Source: Scybalousia_A sp964626385
Lineage (GTDB): Bacteria; Bacteroidota; Bacteroidia; Bacteroidales; P3
NCBI GenBank assembly: GCA_964626385.1
Contig: CAZVEO010000014.1
Span: forward strand, 1 to 30,221
DNA: 30,221 nt
Direction: 5' to 3'
Shown piece by piece: positions 7,795 through 15,589 of the stretch. A model generated the notes under the pieces. It saw nothing but the letters and a program-made list of their open reading frames with translations. It ran no database searches and was not told where the DNA came from. A program made the position numbers and the translations under genes. Each line of letters opens with the position of its first letter. Position 1 is the stretch's first letter.

Positions 7795-8258
7795 AACAAA
7801 TAATACAGAACATAAAAGACGGCAATATCTTCTTTGGACAATATATTGACTTGCGCGAGGCTCTTGTATCTTACAGCAAAACAAAAGATATTTACCAACT
7901 CTATAAAACAATATTTACGACACTCAAAGGTAAAGATTTTAATATAGAGTTCACAGAACAGCAGAATATTGACTTTGTCAATCAAGTAATAAAAGAACTC
8001 TACACTTGGCAACAAAGAGAAGAAAAAACCTTGCAAACCTCCTCCTCAAGTGAAGAACTACAAGCAGGTATTAAAGAATTCTCCGAAAATGTCAGTTGGC
8101 TTGGTATTGTGGTACCTCTGAGTAAAGATTACCATATCTCCCCAGATACTCTACTCAACACTTGGAAATACAAAGAAGTCTACAGCGTCCTTTATTACGA
8201 AAACCAAAAAACAAAATACGAACAAAGATTATCAAAAGCATATAAACTAAAAAAATAA
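7791..8258 (+). CDS. Small tail-module protein of unknown function
   Basis: The 155-residue protein is soluble and largely helical, with many Lys, Glu and Tyr residues and no recognised motif. It overlaps the preceding baseplate-like gene by 4 bases (ATGA) and is followed after 2 bases by the next tail gene, so the three are one tightly coupled unit. Such small proteins beside tail-tip genes are often assembly factors or minor tail subunits; this is inferred from context only. Confidence 0.65.
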   Translation: MKQIIQNIKDGNIFFGQYIDLREALVSYSKTKDIYQLYKTIFTTLKGKDFNIEFTEQQNIDFVNQVIKELYTWQQREEKTLQTSSSSEELQAGIKEFSENVSWLGIVVPLSKDYHISPDTLLNTWKYKEVYSVLYYENQKTKYEQRLSKAYKLKK

Positions 8259-8260
8259 TA

Positions 8261-9382
8261 ATGACTATGTATCCAAACCTTATTTGTAGCCTTAACGCTC
8301 CTATTGTCTTTAACATCAAGGAAAACGGAGCAAATTATATAAAATTCTTTGTCCTTGATAGCAAAGAAAACATTATTGCAACTTTGGAAAAACAAGCAAG
8401 AAACTCCGAAGCCTCCTTTGACGTGGCTTATATCTTGCAAAAATCTATCAAAGAAAAACAAACTTTGCTTTCCCTTAGAGACGAAAAACAGAACGTAATA
8501 ACACAAGAAACAAAAGCCTTTGAAGACGACAGGAACTGTGTTAAATTCAAAATAGGATGGCAAATAGATGACAACGCAAAACACATAAACAACCGCACTT
8601 TCTTTGCCGTAAATAGCAAACCCTTTGACCAAAAACAAGAATATATAACCTCCAACCAAAACAACACAATAGAGGGCAAGATTCTAACCACTGGCAAACT
8701 CATAAAATACGAAGGTTTCCCTTTGTGTATCACTTGCCAAAGTGGTTTAGGTGGTGCTCAAACCCTACCAACCACATATTACACAACCCAAAGAGGTATA
8801 AGAATGGTAGGAACACTCAACCTAACCAAAGCAAACTACCTCGCACACACCAACGGCAAAATAACCTCCTTTGGCAACAATATTGTAATCAAAGGTAACA
8901 ACTCACAAATAACCTATGAAGGTATTTTTAACGTAGAACTAAACAAAACAGACGGCAATTTGTTTCGTTTAGAAAACAATAATATATTTAGACAAATAGA
9001 ACAAAAAGACTGCACAATCAAAAACCCTTATTACTTAAAATGGGTAAATTTGGAGGGTGGATGGCAACACTTTATGTTTTACTTCAACCAACAATTGCAA
9101 CACAAAAAAGACGGGCAAGAAATACTCAAAGGATACAAGGAAAATACCTTTGACCTGAAACGTACAGCCATAGGTAGTGAATACGAAAGAACCTTAACCA
9201 TAGGAGCAGAAAACTTGACAAAAGAACAATTCAACAATCTTTATTCTTTGCTTTATAGTGACTTTGTCTATCACTATGATGTAGAAAAACAACAATGGGA
9301 AAAAGTATTCATAGACAACCAAAGCCTTACTCACTCTACCAACGGCACAACATTCGAAGTAGAATTTAACATAATACTATAA
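8261..9382 (+). CDS. Tail-tip or distal-tail-like structural protein
   Basis: The 373-residue protein starts MTMYPNLICSLNAPIVFNIKEN, followed by strands predicted from FFVLDSKENIIATLE and a helix with DVAYILQKSI. Bacteroidota phage tail genes often begin this way (a short peptide, then 'Asn-x-x-x-Phe-x-Ile' strand repeats). A later section, TIGAENLTKEQFNNLYSLLY (about residues 305-325), and a final beta strand pair with EVEFNIIL look like a tail-tip protein rather than an enzyme. It follows 7791-8258 by 2 bases. A second in-frame ATG lies two codons later. The family assignment is tentative. Confidence 0.65.
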   Translation: MTMYPNLICSLNAPIVFNIKENGANYIKFFVLDSKENIIATLEKQARNSEASFDVAYILQKSIKEKQTLLSLRDEKQNVITQETKAFEDDRNCVKFKIGWQIDDNAKHINNRTFFAVNSKPFDQKQEYITSNQNNTIEGKILTTGKLIKYEGFPLCITCQSGLGGAQTLPTTYYTTQRGIRMVGTLNLTKANYLAHTNGKITSFGNNIVIKGNNSQITYEGIFNVELNKTDGNLFRLENNNIFRQIEQKDCTIKNPYYLKWVNLEGGWQHFMFYFNQQLQHKKDGQEILKGYKENTFDLKRTAIGSEYERTLTIGAENLTKEQFNNLYSLLYSDFVYHYDVEKQQWEKVFIDNQSLTHSTNGTTFEVEFNIIL

Positions 9383-9425
9383 CAGCCACACCCGCAGGGT
9401 GTTTTATAAACGCAAAGTCGTTACA
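9383..9425 (+). repeat. Triloop-hairpin array after 8261-9382
   Basis: CACCC-GCA-GGGTG (9389-9401) is followed by TTTTATAAACG and a CGCAAAGTCG remnant of the CGC-AAA-GCG hairpin. It lies directly behind the TAA stop of the tail-tip gene and ahead of the leader of the next gene. Confidence 0.7.
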
Positions 9426-9460
9426 AGAAAATATTTATTAACCTTTAAACATTAAACGCA

Positions 9461-9700
9461 ATGGCAAACGATAAAGAAACAAAAACCGTCTTACTCGACG
9501 TACAACTAAGTAGCGAAATTGACAAAAGCATTGATAAAATTGTCAAAATCAAAAAACTTTTGCAAGAAAATCCAAACAATAAAGATTTGCAAAAAGAAAT
9601 TACAAAAGAAATAAACGCTATGATAAATGATTTGTGTACTCTAACCCTGCAAGAAGTAACACAAACATTAAAACAAATTCAACAAAAAATAACTATATGA
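9461..9700 (+). CDS. Short paralogue of the tape-measure N-terminus
   Basis: The 79-residue protein begins MANDKETKTVLLDVQLSSEI and then DKSIDKIVKIKKLLQ. The tape-measure protein at 9948 begins MANNTEQKTVLLDVQLNDKI and NETLNKIVELNKNLQ, so the first 35 or so residues are clearly related. After that the two diverge and this one ends after a helical segment with TLKQIQQK. It has its own leader (ATTTATTAACC...), so it may be expressed. It may be a partial duplication left by rearrangement, or a small tail protein using the same N-terminal docking segment as the tape measure. Tail chaperone function is possible but not shown. Confidence 0.72.
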   Translation: MANDKETKTVLLDVQLSSEIDKSIDKIVKIKKLLQENPNNKDLQKEITKEINAMINDLCTLTLQEVTQTLKQIQQKITI

Positions 9701-9868
9701 TTATTTCCACATCATTATACCACCAAATAACTTCATCTTTACTTTTTTACCTTTCTTGCGATGCCTTTTTTTCTTATGGGTATCTTTATCAGGAGAAAAT
9801 AAACAAAAAGCAAAGAATATCATTATTAAAATAAACAATACCAAATTTCCTATATCTAAAGCACTCAT
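9701..9868 (-). CDS. Small basic single-span membrane protein, antisense to the tail operon
   Basis: A 55-residue reading frame runs on the minus strand from ATG at 9868 to TAA at 9701, filling the gap between the tape-measure paralogue and the tape measure. It starts MSALDIGNLVLFILIMIFFA, with one strong transmembrane helix (about residues 7-24), followed by a very basic stretch rich in Lys, Arg and His (about 31-46) and a short hydrophobic C-terminus ending MMWK. The stop abuts the stop of 9461-9700, so the genes converge tail to tail. This layout suits a small inner-membrane protein with a cytoplasmic basic tail; holin-like, toxin-like or superinfection roles are all possible. No Shine-Dalgarno or clear promoter is visible. 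Confidence 0.55.
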   Translation of the reverse strand: MSALDIGNLVLFILIMIFFAFCLFSPDKDTHKKKRHRKKGKKVKMKLFGGIMMWK

Positions 9869-9947
9869 ATTTATTTAATATTTTTTTTATAAAAACGCAC
9901 TAACACAAACAATTATTGTAAAAAATAACAAAAAAACCAAAAACGCA

Positions 9948-12900
9948 ATGGCAAATAACACTGAACAAAAAACCGTACTTTTAGACGTACAACTGAACGA
10001 CAAAATAAACGAAACTCTTAATAAAATTGTAGAACTTAACAAAAACCTGCAAACATTAAAAAACGCTCAAAAAGAATATAAAAACCAACTTGATAAAGCA
10101 GAAATCTCACAAAGTGAGTACAATAAACAAATGGCTTTGAATTCTGCTAATATCAAAACCATTAGCAACGAACTAACCAACTACAACGGACTGCTTAGAG
10201 ACCACTTCAAAAGCACTGAACTCACAGCAGGTAGTATGAACCAACTTTCTGCAAGGCTTTCTTCTATCAAAAGAGTGTATAGAGACCTTTCAGAAGAGGA
10301 AAGAGACTCCGATTTTGGCAAAACCCTGCAAGAACAAGCAAAAACCATAAACTCGCAACTTTTGGAACTTGAAAAATCATACGGGCAGTTTGGTAGACAA
10401 GTAGGTAATTATGAACTTGCGGCTAAGTCAATGCGTAGCGAGTTGCAAACCCTGCAAGAGGCTTTGGTACAAATGAAACTCAACAACCAAGACCAAACAA
10501 AAGACTATGACGACCTATTGAAAAAAGCCTCCGAAATACAAGATAGAGTTGCCGATGTCCGCAGAGAAATCAAAGAACAAGCAAGCGATACGGCTTATTG
10601 GGATGGATTATCAAAAAGTATAACCGGAGTTGTCAGTGTTATGGGTATATATAACTCAACACTCGCTTTATTAGGTGCAGAAAACGAGGAACTTAATAAG
10701 GTAATGGCTAAAATGCAAGCCACAATAACAGTTATAACCTCTGTTTCTCAATTGCAAAACTTAGTACAAAAAGAAAGTATTGTTTACTCCACAGCAAAGA
10801 AAATAGCCGATAAACTACTTGTAAAAACACAACAAGACCTTGCCTCTGCAACCACCAAGCAAACCCTCGCGCAACAAATACAAAATGCAACTCAAAAGAA
10901 AGGAAACATAATAACCAAAGCAATAACAACGGCTCAAATTCTTTGGAACGCCGCAATTAAGGCAAACCCCGTTATGTGGCTTATCACAGCAATAGCAGGA
11001 TTAATAGCAATTGTAGTTAAACTTACAAGCGTTTTCTCCTCCTCTAAAAAAGCAATGGAGGAAATGAACGCTATCGAGGAACAATGGCAACAAACTACTG
11101 AAAAAGGAGCAGAAAAAATACAACAAGCAGAAAACAAAAAACAACAAGCCTTAAACAAAACCTCCATTGAAGCAAGAAAACGTATCCTTGAACTCAAAAA
11201 AAACGGAGCAACAGAAGAACAAATTGCAGAAGCCTCCTATCAAAATGAAATAAAAAAATTAGACGTTACCATACAAACCACACAAGAACTACTTAAACAA
11301 TACCAACTACAACGCAATGAACTTGCAAGACTTGCTTCTGCACACAAAACACAAATGGAACGCTTAGACAAAGACTCCGATAAATACAAAGAAGCACAAA
11401 AAAAACTACAAGAATACAACGCCTCTATTAAAGAACTAAACAAAAACATTGAACAAGGCAACAATATTATTGCAGACGCTAAATTGTCTAAGGAGGAAAA
11501 AAAATACGAACAGGAACAAAAAAAACGGCAAAAAAACACTACTTCAAGCACAGAAACCGCAACAGAAAAACGTTATAAAAAAGAAAAGAAAGCATACGAA
11601 AACCTTAATAAACTACAAGAAAAAAATAACGAACTTGAAGCCTCTTTGTTGGATGATTCTTTGTCCTCACAAATAGAACACGAAGACAAAGTCTTTAACC
11701 AAAGACAAGAAAATAAAAGAAAACAAATAGAACTCGACCGCAAATACAATAAGATAACACAGCAAGAGGCACAAACACAATATACCCTACTTGAAAAAGA
11801 CGAACAAATATATAACAACAATAGACAAAAGAAACTTGATGAATACCTGCAAAACCAACTTGCAAGCATACAAAAAGACGACAAACAACAACTGCAACAA
11901 CTCAAACAAACAAACAAACAGAAAATAAAAGAATTTGAACAGGCTTTGTATGCACAAGCAGGACTGCAAAAAACTTTACTCGCAGGTAATGAAAACGGAG
12001 CCGTAGAGATTTCTCCTGAGGAACAAGCACTTCAAAAACAAGTCTTGGAAATGTCTATGGCTATGTACCAACAAGAACAACAAGAGGAGGAACGCATCAA
12101 CAAAGAAAGCCTCCAAAAACGTATAGAACAACAAACAGAACTCATAAACCAACAATATGAAGGTGATTTGATTAAATTCTCTGACAATGAGAAAAAGAAA
12201 ACAGAAATAGAAATACAGCGTTTGCAACAAATCATTGACTACAAAAAGAACACAGAAAACCAAGACACCTCACAAGAGGAGGCACAATTAAGCGACCTGC
12301 AAGCAAAACAAAGAAAATTACAACTTGACAGCGACCTATTGCTTTCTCTAAACACTAACAAACAAAAATACGAAGCACAAAAACAATACTACGAAAATGA
12401 AATTGCACTTGCTACAGACAACCAAGAAAAACGCAAACAATTAGAGGATGAGTTGGCAAACCTAACCACTAACTACAACCAGCAAAGAATTGACCAGTTT
12501 AATCAATACTCAGGGCAAGTCAGTGCAATAGCAAGCGGGTTAAACGACCTATTGACACAAAAAGAAGAAGCACAAACACAGAAATACGAGGAGGAAAACG
12601 AAAAACAAAAAGAAGTCTTGCAACAAAGGTTAGATGCAGGTTTGATTTCACAAGAACAATACGATAAGCAAGTCGCTTCATTAGACGCAACACTTGACAA
12701 GAAAAAGCAACAAATTGCTATCAAACAAGCCAAAAGAGAAAAAGCAATGAAAACCTTTGAAACCATCATAAACACGGCTTCGGCTATTATGAACGCTTGG
12801 GCAACTATGAAAGACCCTATAAGTGCTGGTATATTGACAGCATTTATTGCCTCTACTGGTGCTTTGCAACTGGCTACCATTCAGTCAACACCTTTGCCAA

Positions 12901-13190
12901 AAGCAGAAAAAGGAGGTTTGATAAAGGGCAAAAGACACTCACAAGGAGGCACCATCATAGAAGCAGAAGACGGAGAAATGATAATAAACCGCAAGAGTAC
13001 TCAAAAGTATGGTGCTTTGTTGGAGGCTATAAACCAAAACAACCTTAAACCTTTGGGTATAAACCTACCAAACAACGATTTGCAAGAACTACAACAAACA
13101 ATAAAAGACTTAAAGGTATATGTTGCAGTAGAGGATATCAATAGAGGACAAAAAAACTATGCTAAAGTAGAAAGCAAAGCCACATTCTAA
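9948..13190 (+). CDS. Tail tape-measure protein
   Basis: The 1080-residue protein is the longest in the cluster. It starts MANNTEQKTVLLDVQLNDKI, then runs through long Gln/Lys/Glu-rich coiled coils. A hydrophobic section with NPVMWLITAIAGLIAIVVKL (about residues 340-365) is typical of tape measures, which insert in or cross the host membrane. Near the C-terminus a second hydrophobic region (about 935-975) precedes GGLIKGKRHSQGGTIIEAED (about 988-1007) and GEMIINR, the Gly-rich signature of many Bacteroidota phage tape measures. It sets tail length and is threaded by DNA during injection. Its presence implies a long tail. A triloop-hairpin array follows its stop. Confidence 0.9.
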   Translation: MANNTEQKTVLLDVQLNDKINETLNKIVELNKNLQTLKNAQKEYKNQLDKAEISQSEYNKQMALNSANIKTISNELTNYNGLLRDHFKSTELTAGSMNQLSARLSSIKRVYRDLSEEERDSDFGKTLQEQAKTINSQLLELEKSYGQFGRQVGNYELAAKSMRSELQTLQEALVQMKLNNQDQTKDYDDLLKKASEIQDRVADVRREIKEQASDTAYWDGLSKSITGVVSVMGIYNSTLALLGAENEELNKVMAKMQATITVITSVSQLQNLVQKESIVYSTAKKIADKLLVKTQQDLASATTKQTLAQQIQNATQKKGNIITKAITTAQILWNAAIKANPVMWLITAIAGLIAIVVKLTSVFSSSKKAMEEMNAIEEQWQQTTEKGAEKIQQAENKKQQALNKTSIEARKRILELKKNGATEEQIAEASYQNEIKKLDVTIQTTQELLKQYQLQRNELARLASAHKTQMERLDKDSDKYKEAQKKLQEYNASIKELNKNIEQGNNIIADAKLSKEEKKYEQEQKKRQKNTTSSTETATEKRYKKEKKAYENLNKLQEKNNELEASLLDDSLSSQIEHEDKVFNQRQENKRKQIELDRKYNKITQQEAQTQYTLLEKDEQIYNNNRQKKLDEYLQNQLASIQKDDKQQLQQLKQTNKQKIKEFEQALYAQAGLQKTLLAGNENGAVEISPEEQALQKQVLEMSMAMYQQEQQEEERINKESLQKRIEQQTELINQQYEGDLIKFSDNEKKKTEIEIQRLQQIIDYKKNTENQDTSQEEAQLSDLQAKQRKLQLDSDLLLSLNTNKQKYEAQKQYYENEIALATDNQEKRKQLEDELANLTTNYNQQRIDQFNQYSGQVSAIASGLNDLLTQKEEAQTQKYEEENEKQKEVLQQRLDAGLISQEQYDKQVASLDATLDKKKQQIAIKQAKREKAMKTFETIINTASAIMNAWATMKDPISAGILTAFIASTGALQLATIQSTPLPKAEKGGLIKGKRHSQGGTIIEAEDGEMIINRKSTQKYGALLEAINQNNLKPLGINLPNNDLQELQQTIKDLKVYVAVEDINRGQKNYAKVESKATF

Positions 13191-13238
13191 CAGGCACAGC
13201 CTGCACCTACAGGGTGTTTTTTAAGACGCTTAAGCGTA
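13191..13238 (+). repeat. Triloop-hairpin array after the tape measure
   Basis: CAGGC-ACA-GCCTG (13191-13203) directly follows the TAA stop, then a degraded CACC-TACA-GGGTG, the spacer TTTTTTAAG, and the palindrome ACGCTTAAGCGT (near 13227-13238). It abuts the first copy of the 149-bp repeat. Confidence 0.68.
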
Positions 13239-13387
13239 TGTCTTTCAATGAATTAAAAGAATTTTCAAATCTTTGTAACCTACTACAATACAAAGTGTTA
13301 TCGAAAGGAAGATTCGTTTTATTGAATCTTCGTTTCGTTAAAATGAATCTTCGTTTCGTTTTTCTTAAACGGCACTTTGTTTTTTTG
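13239..13387 (+). repeat. 149-bp repeat, copy 1
   Basis: The outer parts match 25721-25869 in direct orientation: both begin TGTCTTTCAAT and both contain CTTTGTAAC, AATACAAAGT, TTTTCTTAAACGG and end CTTTGTTTTTTTG. The centre (13308-13356) is the exact reverse complement of 25787-25835, 49 bases with no mismatch. Within the core, TGAATCTTCGTTTCGTT occurs twice with a 21-base period (13323-13339 and 13344-13360). Its open frame (repeated Leu-Arg-Phe-Val) is not kept in copy 2, so I treat it as non-coding. Confidence 0.85.
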
Positions 13388-13423
13388 AGAGGTGGGAGCG
13401 GTGCTAATGGTTTTATAAAAAGG

Positions 13424-13454
13424 TGTAGCGGTGCATATCACACACACCGCTACA
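13424..13454 (-). terminator. Intrinsic terminator for the HU/smalltalk unit
   Basis: TGTAGCGGTG (13424-13433) pairs perfectly with CACCGCTACA (13445-13454). Read on the minus strand the stem is followed by CCTTTTTATAAAA, a suitable U-rich tail. It lies about 70 bases past the stop of the HU-like gene. On the plus strand there is no T run, so it works mainly for the minus strand. Confidence 0.75.
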
Positions 13455-13526
13455 AAAGAGAAGAGAATAAAGGAGTTATAAAGGTAGAGTAAAGTAGAGT
13501 ATTTCCTAAATAGCAAGAATCTAAGG

Positions 13527-13934
13527 CTATTCAGTTACGTAGCCTGCAGGATTGTCCTTTCTTTCTACCAAACCGCAATCTTTCATCTCCTTACGGAAAG
13601 AAACAGTAGGGTAAAATCTTACTCCTTTTTTGGTTATGGTTTCAGCAGTTACTTTGTCAGCCGTTGCCTGTGCAGTGGCACTTATGCAAGGGATAAAGTG
13701 ACCAAGATGCGGAAACTTAACAGCCTCGCCGTTTTTTATGTGTCTTTTGATAACCATTTCCAAAGCAGATAAAGAAGCTTCAACGTCAGCAACAGAAAGC
13801 GAAGTTGCTTCAGATATTTCTTCAGCCACTTGATTAATTGTAACATCGTTTGCACGCCATAGAACAGCCAAGAATTTGTTTCCTTGATTTGCACCAGTGG
13901 TAATTTTTCTTTTAACTTTGATATAAGATAACAT
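13527..13934 (-). CDS. HU/IHF-like DNA-binding protein
   Basis: The 135-residue protein matches the Bacteroidota HU-like family: an N-terminal helical part with TINQVAEEISEATSLSVADV (about residues 32-51) and the helix ALEMVIKRHIKNGEAVKFPHLGHF, the 'Gly-x-x-Val-x-x-x-x-Leu-Gly' beta turn that opens the DNA arm, then a C-terminal extension with VRFYPTVSFRKEM. In this family such proteins bend or bind DNA; some are encoded in prophages and polysaccharide loci beside a smalltalk gene, as here. It is opposite in strand to the phage structural genes and downstream of the small gene at 14013-14123. It may organise phage or host DNA; its target is unknown. Confidence 0.85.
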   Translation of the reverse strand: MLSYIKVKRKITTGANQGNKFLAVLWRANDVTINQVAEEISEATSLSVADVEASLSALEMVIKRHIKNGEAVKFPHLGHFIPCISATAQATADKVTAETITKKGVRFYPTVSFRKEMKDCGLVERKDNPAGYVTE

Positions 13935-14012
13935 AATACTTTGTTTGTTTTTTGTTTGTTAATAATTAAAAATTTGTTTGAATTAGTATTTGGTTTAGTT
14001 GCAACTTCTTTT

Positions 14013-14123
14013 TTAGAACAAATAAACGAAAGACGAACCTGTAAGCCACCCCAAAAGAGCCGTCAAAATGTAAATAAGTGCTTTCAATAGCAATTCAATT
14101 TGTTTTTTGTTTGGTAGTTTCAT
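14013..14123 (-). CDS. Smalltalk-like tiny membrane protein
   Basis: A 36-residue reading frame, MKLPNKKQIELLLKALIYIL followed by TALLGWLTGSS and an aromatic end, lies upstream of the HU-like gene on the same strand. It has a short basic, polar start and one hydrophobic helix with the Leu-Leu-Gly segment of 'smalltalk' proteins. These tiny Bacteroidota proteins are regularly found beside HU-like genes, often with an N-acetylmuramoyl-L-alanine amidase, but their function is unknown. Here no amidase is adjacent; the lysozyme is 7 kb away. A TAnnTTTG promoter lies about 40 bases upstream on this strand. Confidence 0.72.
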   Translation of the reverse strand: MKLPNKKQIELLLKALIYILTALLGWLTGSSFVYLF

Positions 14124-14154
14124 TTCTGTTAATGTTTTTTTAAATGGTTAAAAA

Positions 14155-14266
14155 TCAATTGCAAAGGTATACCATAATGTTTTTATATGTGTAACTATCT
14201 TTGTTTTAAATTTTTAAATAAATATTATGATACCATTAAAAAAAAATGTAATACCTTTGCAATTGA
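14155..14266. promoter_or_regulatory. Mirror-image divergent promoters with a 16-bp inverted repeat
   Basis: TCAATTGCAAAGGTAT (14155-14170) and ATACCTTTGCAATTGA (14251-14266) are perfect inverted copies. Each carries a TACCTTTG -7 box: plus strand at 14252-14259, toward the terminase small-subunit-like gene, and minus strand at 14169-14162, toward smalltalk and HU. Both transcripts would start within or just after TGCAATTGA. The extended identity beyond the -7 boxes suggests a shared operator. The -33 elements are weak, which fits regulated promoters. Confidence 0.72.
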
Positions 14267-14299
14267 AAAACAAATATTTAACTTTTAACAACCAAAACG

Positions 14300-14638
14300 A
14301 TGAACTCAAAAAAAGAACTTAAAGAGAAGGTACTTGAGTATTTGGAGGGAAGTTGCGGGGTAATCTCCACGGCGTGTAAGGGTGCAAATATCTCCCGTTA
14401 TACTTTCTATGCTTGGGTAAAAGAGGATAAGGAGTTTGCCGATAAGGTTAAGCAGATACAAGAAGGAGCAATTGATTTTGTTGAAAGCAAACTTTATGAA
14501 AAGATAAAAGAGGGCGATACAACGGCTATAATCTTTTACCTAAAGACAAGAGGCAAATCAAGAGGCTATTCAGAAAAACAAGATATAAACTTTAATACTG
14601 ATAACAACCTAAAAATAGAAGTAATAAAACAGGCTTAG
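14300..14638 (+). CDS. Terminase small-subunit-like HTH protein
   Basis: The 112-residue protein has an N-terminal helix-turn-helix: KEKVLEYLEGSCGVISTACK then NISRYTFYAWVKEDKEFADK (about residues 31-50). This 'no-Cys resolvase-type' HTH, with Tyr-x-Trp-x-x-x-Asp, is typical of phBC6A51-type small terminases. The following helices, DFVESKLYEKIKEGDTTAII and FYLKTRGKSRGY, are also typical. It would recognise the packaging site and bring the large terminase, which here lies 10 kb downstream at 24525. The stop TAG is embedded in a triloop hairpin. A transcription regulator with the same HTH is an alternative. Confidence 0.78.
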   Translation: MNSKKELKEKVLEYLEGSCGVISTACKGANISRYTFYAWVKEDKEFADKVKQIQEGAIDFVESKLYEKIKEGDTTAIIFYLKTRGKSRGYSEKQDINFNTDNNLKIEVIKQA

Positions 14639-14660
14639 CCTGTCTTATAAGAGCAAAGCC
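14629..14660 (+). repeat. Triloop hairpin containing the stop codon of 14300-14638
   Basis: ACAGGC-TTA-GCCTGT (14629-14643) overlaps the end of the reading frame: its loop and stem supply the TAG stop at 14636-14638. The spacer TCTTATAAGAG and a GCAAAGCC half-hairpin follow. The repeat has apparently been placed across the gene end and provides its termination codon. Confidence 0.72.
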
Positions 14661-14712
14661 ACTAAAAAATACTACAACAGCGAAAAAAAGCGTTATCAAA
14701 AGAAAAAGAGTA

Positions 14713-15558
14713 ATGAAAAATAATCAAGCAATAAAAATTTTTGATGATAGACAAATACGCACCATTTGGGATAAAGATAAAGAAAAATGGTTTTTTTCTG
14801 TTGTTGATGTATGTGGTATTCTTACAGACCAGCCAACAAAGGAAAGGGCACGTAATTATTGGAAAGTTTTAAAAAATAGATTAAAGAAAGAGGGTAATCA
14901 GTCGGTTACAAATTGTAACCAACTGAGATTAAAATCAACAGACGGCAAGAATTATTTAACTGACGTTGCGGACGTTGAACAATTGTTTCGTATTATTCAA
15001 TCTATCCCATCTCCTAAGGCAGAACCCTTTAAAATATGGATGTCGCAAGTAGCAAGCCAAAGAATTGACCAACTACAAGACCCTGAAAAATCTATTGACC
15101 AAGCACTGCAAGATTATAAGCGTTTAGGTTATAGCGACAAATGGATAAACCAACGTTTAAAATCTATTGAAATAAGAAAGGCTCTAACGGATGAATGGCA
15201 AAGCAAAGGAGTAGACGGCAAAGAATATGCAACACTAACCGATATAATAACTCAAACGTGGAGCGGGTTTACTACCAAAGAATACAAGAATTTTAAAGGT
15301 TTAAAGAAAGAGAATTTACGGGATAATATGACTAATAAAGAACTTGTCTTAAATATGTTAGCCGAGTTGTCTACAACAGAAATTTCGCAACAAAGAAAGC
15401 CTCAAACTTTGCAAGAACATAAGAAAGTGGCACAATTAGGAGGCAATGTTTCAAAGGTGGCAAAAGAGCAGTTAGAGAAAGAAATAGGTAAAAAAGTTGT
15501 TACACCATTGAAAGCAAGCGACTATTTAGAAAATGTAAAGAAACTACCAAACCAATAG
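14713..15558 (+). CDS. Bro-N domain (phage antirepressor / DinD-like) protein
   Basis: The 281-residue protein has the Bro-N fold at its N-terminus: IRTIWDKDKEKWFFSVVDVC (about residues 16-35), YWKVLKNRL, and a DGKNYLTDVADVEQLFRIIQ segment with SIPSPKAEPFK (about 92-102). After that comes ASQRIDQLQDPE and a C-terminal helical domain with LGYSDKWINQRLKSIEIRKA and LRDNMTNKELVLNMLAELST. This two-part layout matches the chromosomal Bro family related to DinD. Members are presumed DNA-binding regulators and some phage versions are antirepressors. Here it lies between the small terminase and the protease, an unusual place, and no cognate repressor is visible. It could be a moron. Confidence 0.82.
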   Translation: MKNNQAIKIFDDRQIRTIWDKDKEKWFFSVVDVCGILTDQPTKERARNYWKVLKNRLKKEGNQSVTNCNQLRLKSTDGKNYLTDVADVEQLFRIIQSIPSPKAEPFKIWMSQVASQRIDQLQDPEKSIDQALQDYKRLGYSDKWINQRLKSIEIRKALTDEWQSKGVDGKEYATLTDIITQTWSGFTTKEYKNFKGLKKENLRDNMTNKELVLNMLAELSTTEISQQRKPQTLQEHKKVAQLGGNVSKVAKEQLEKEIGKKVVTPLKASDYLENVKKLPNQ

Positions 15559-15589
15559 ATTTATTAACCAAAAACATAAAATTACTACA

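Noticed and set aside
9634..9834. Plus-strand frame overlapping the end of 9461-9700
   Set aside because: It is a shadow of the convergent small gene 9701-9868 and shows no protein-like pattern.
13214..13492. Open frame with repeated Leu-Arg-Phe-Val across repeat copy 1
   Set aside because: The frame is not kept in copy 2 of the repeat, it starts in a hairpin array, and its repeats come from the DNA iterons.
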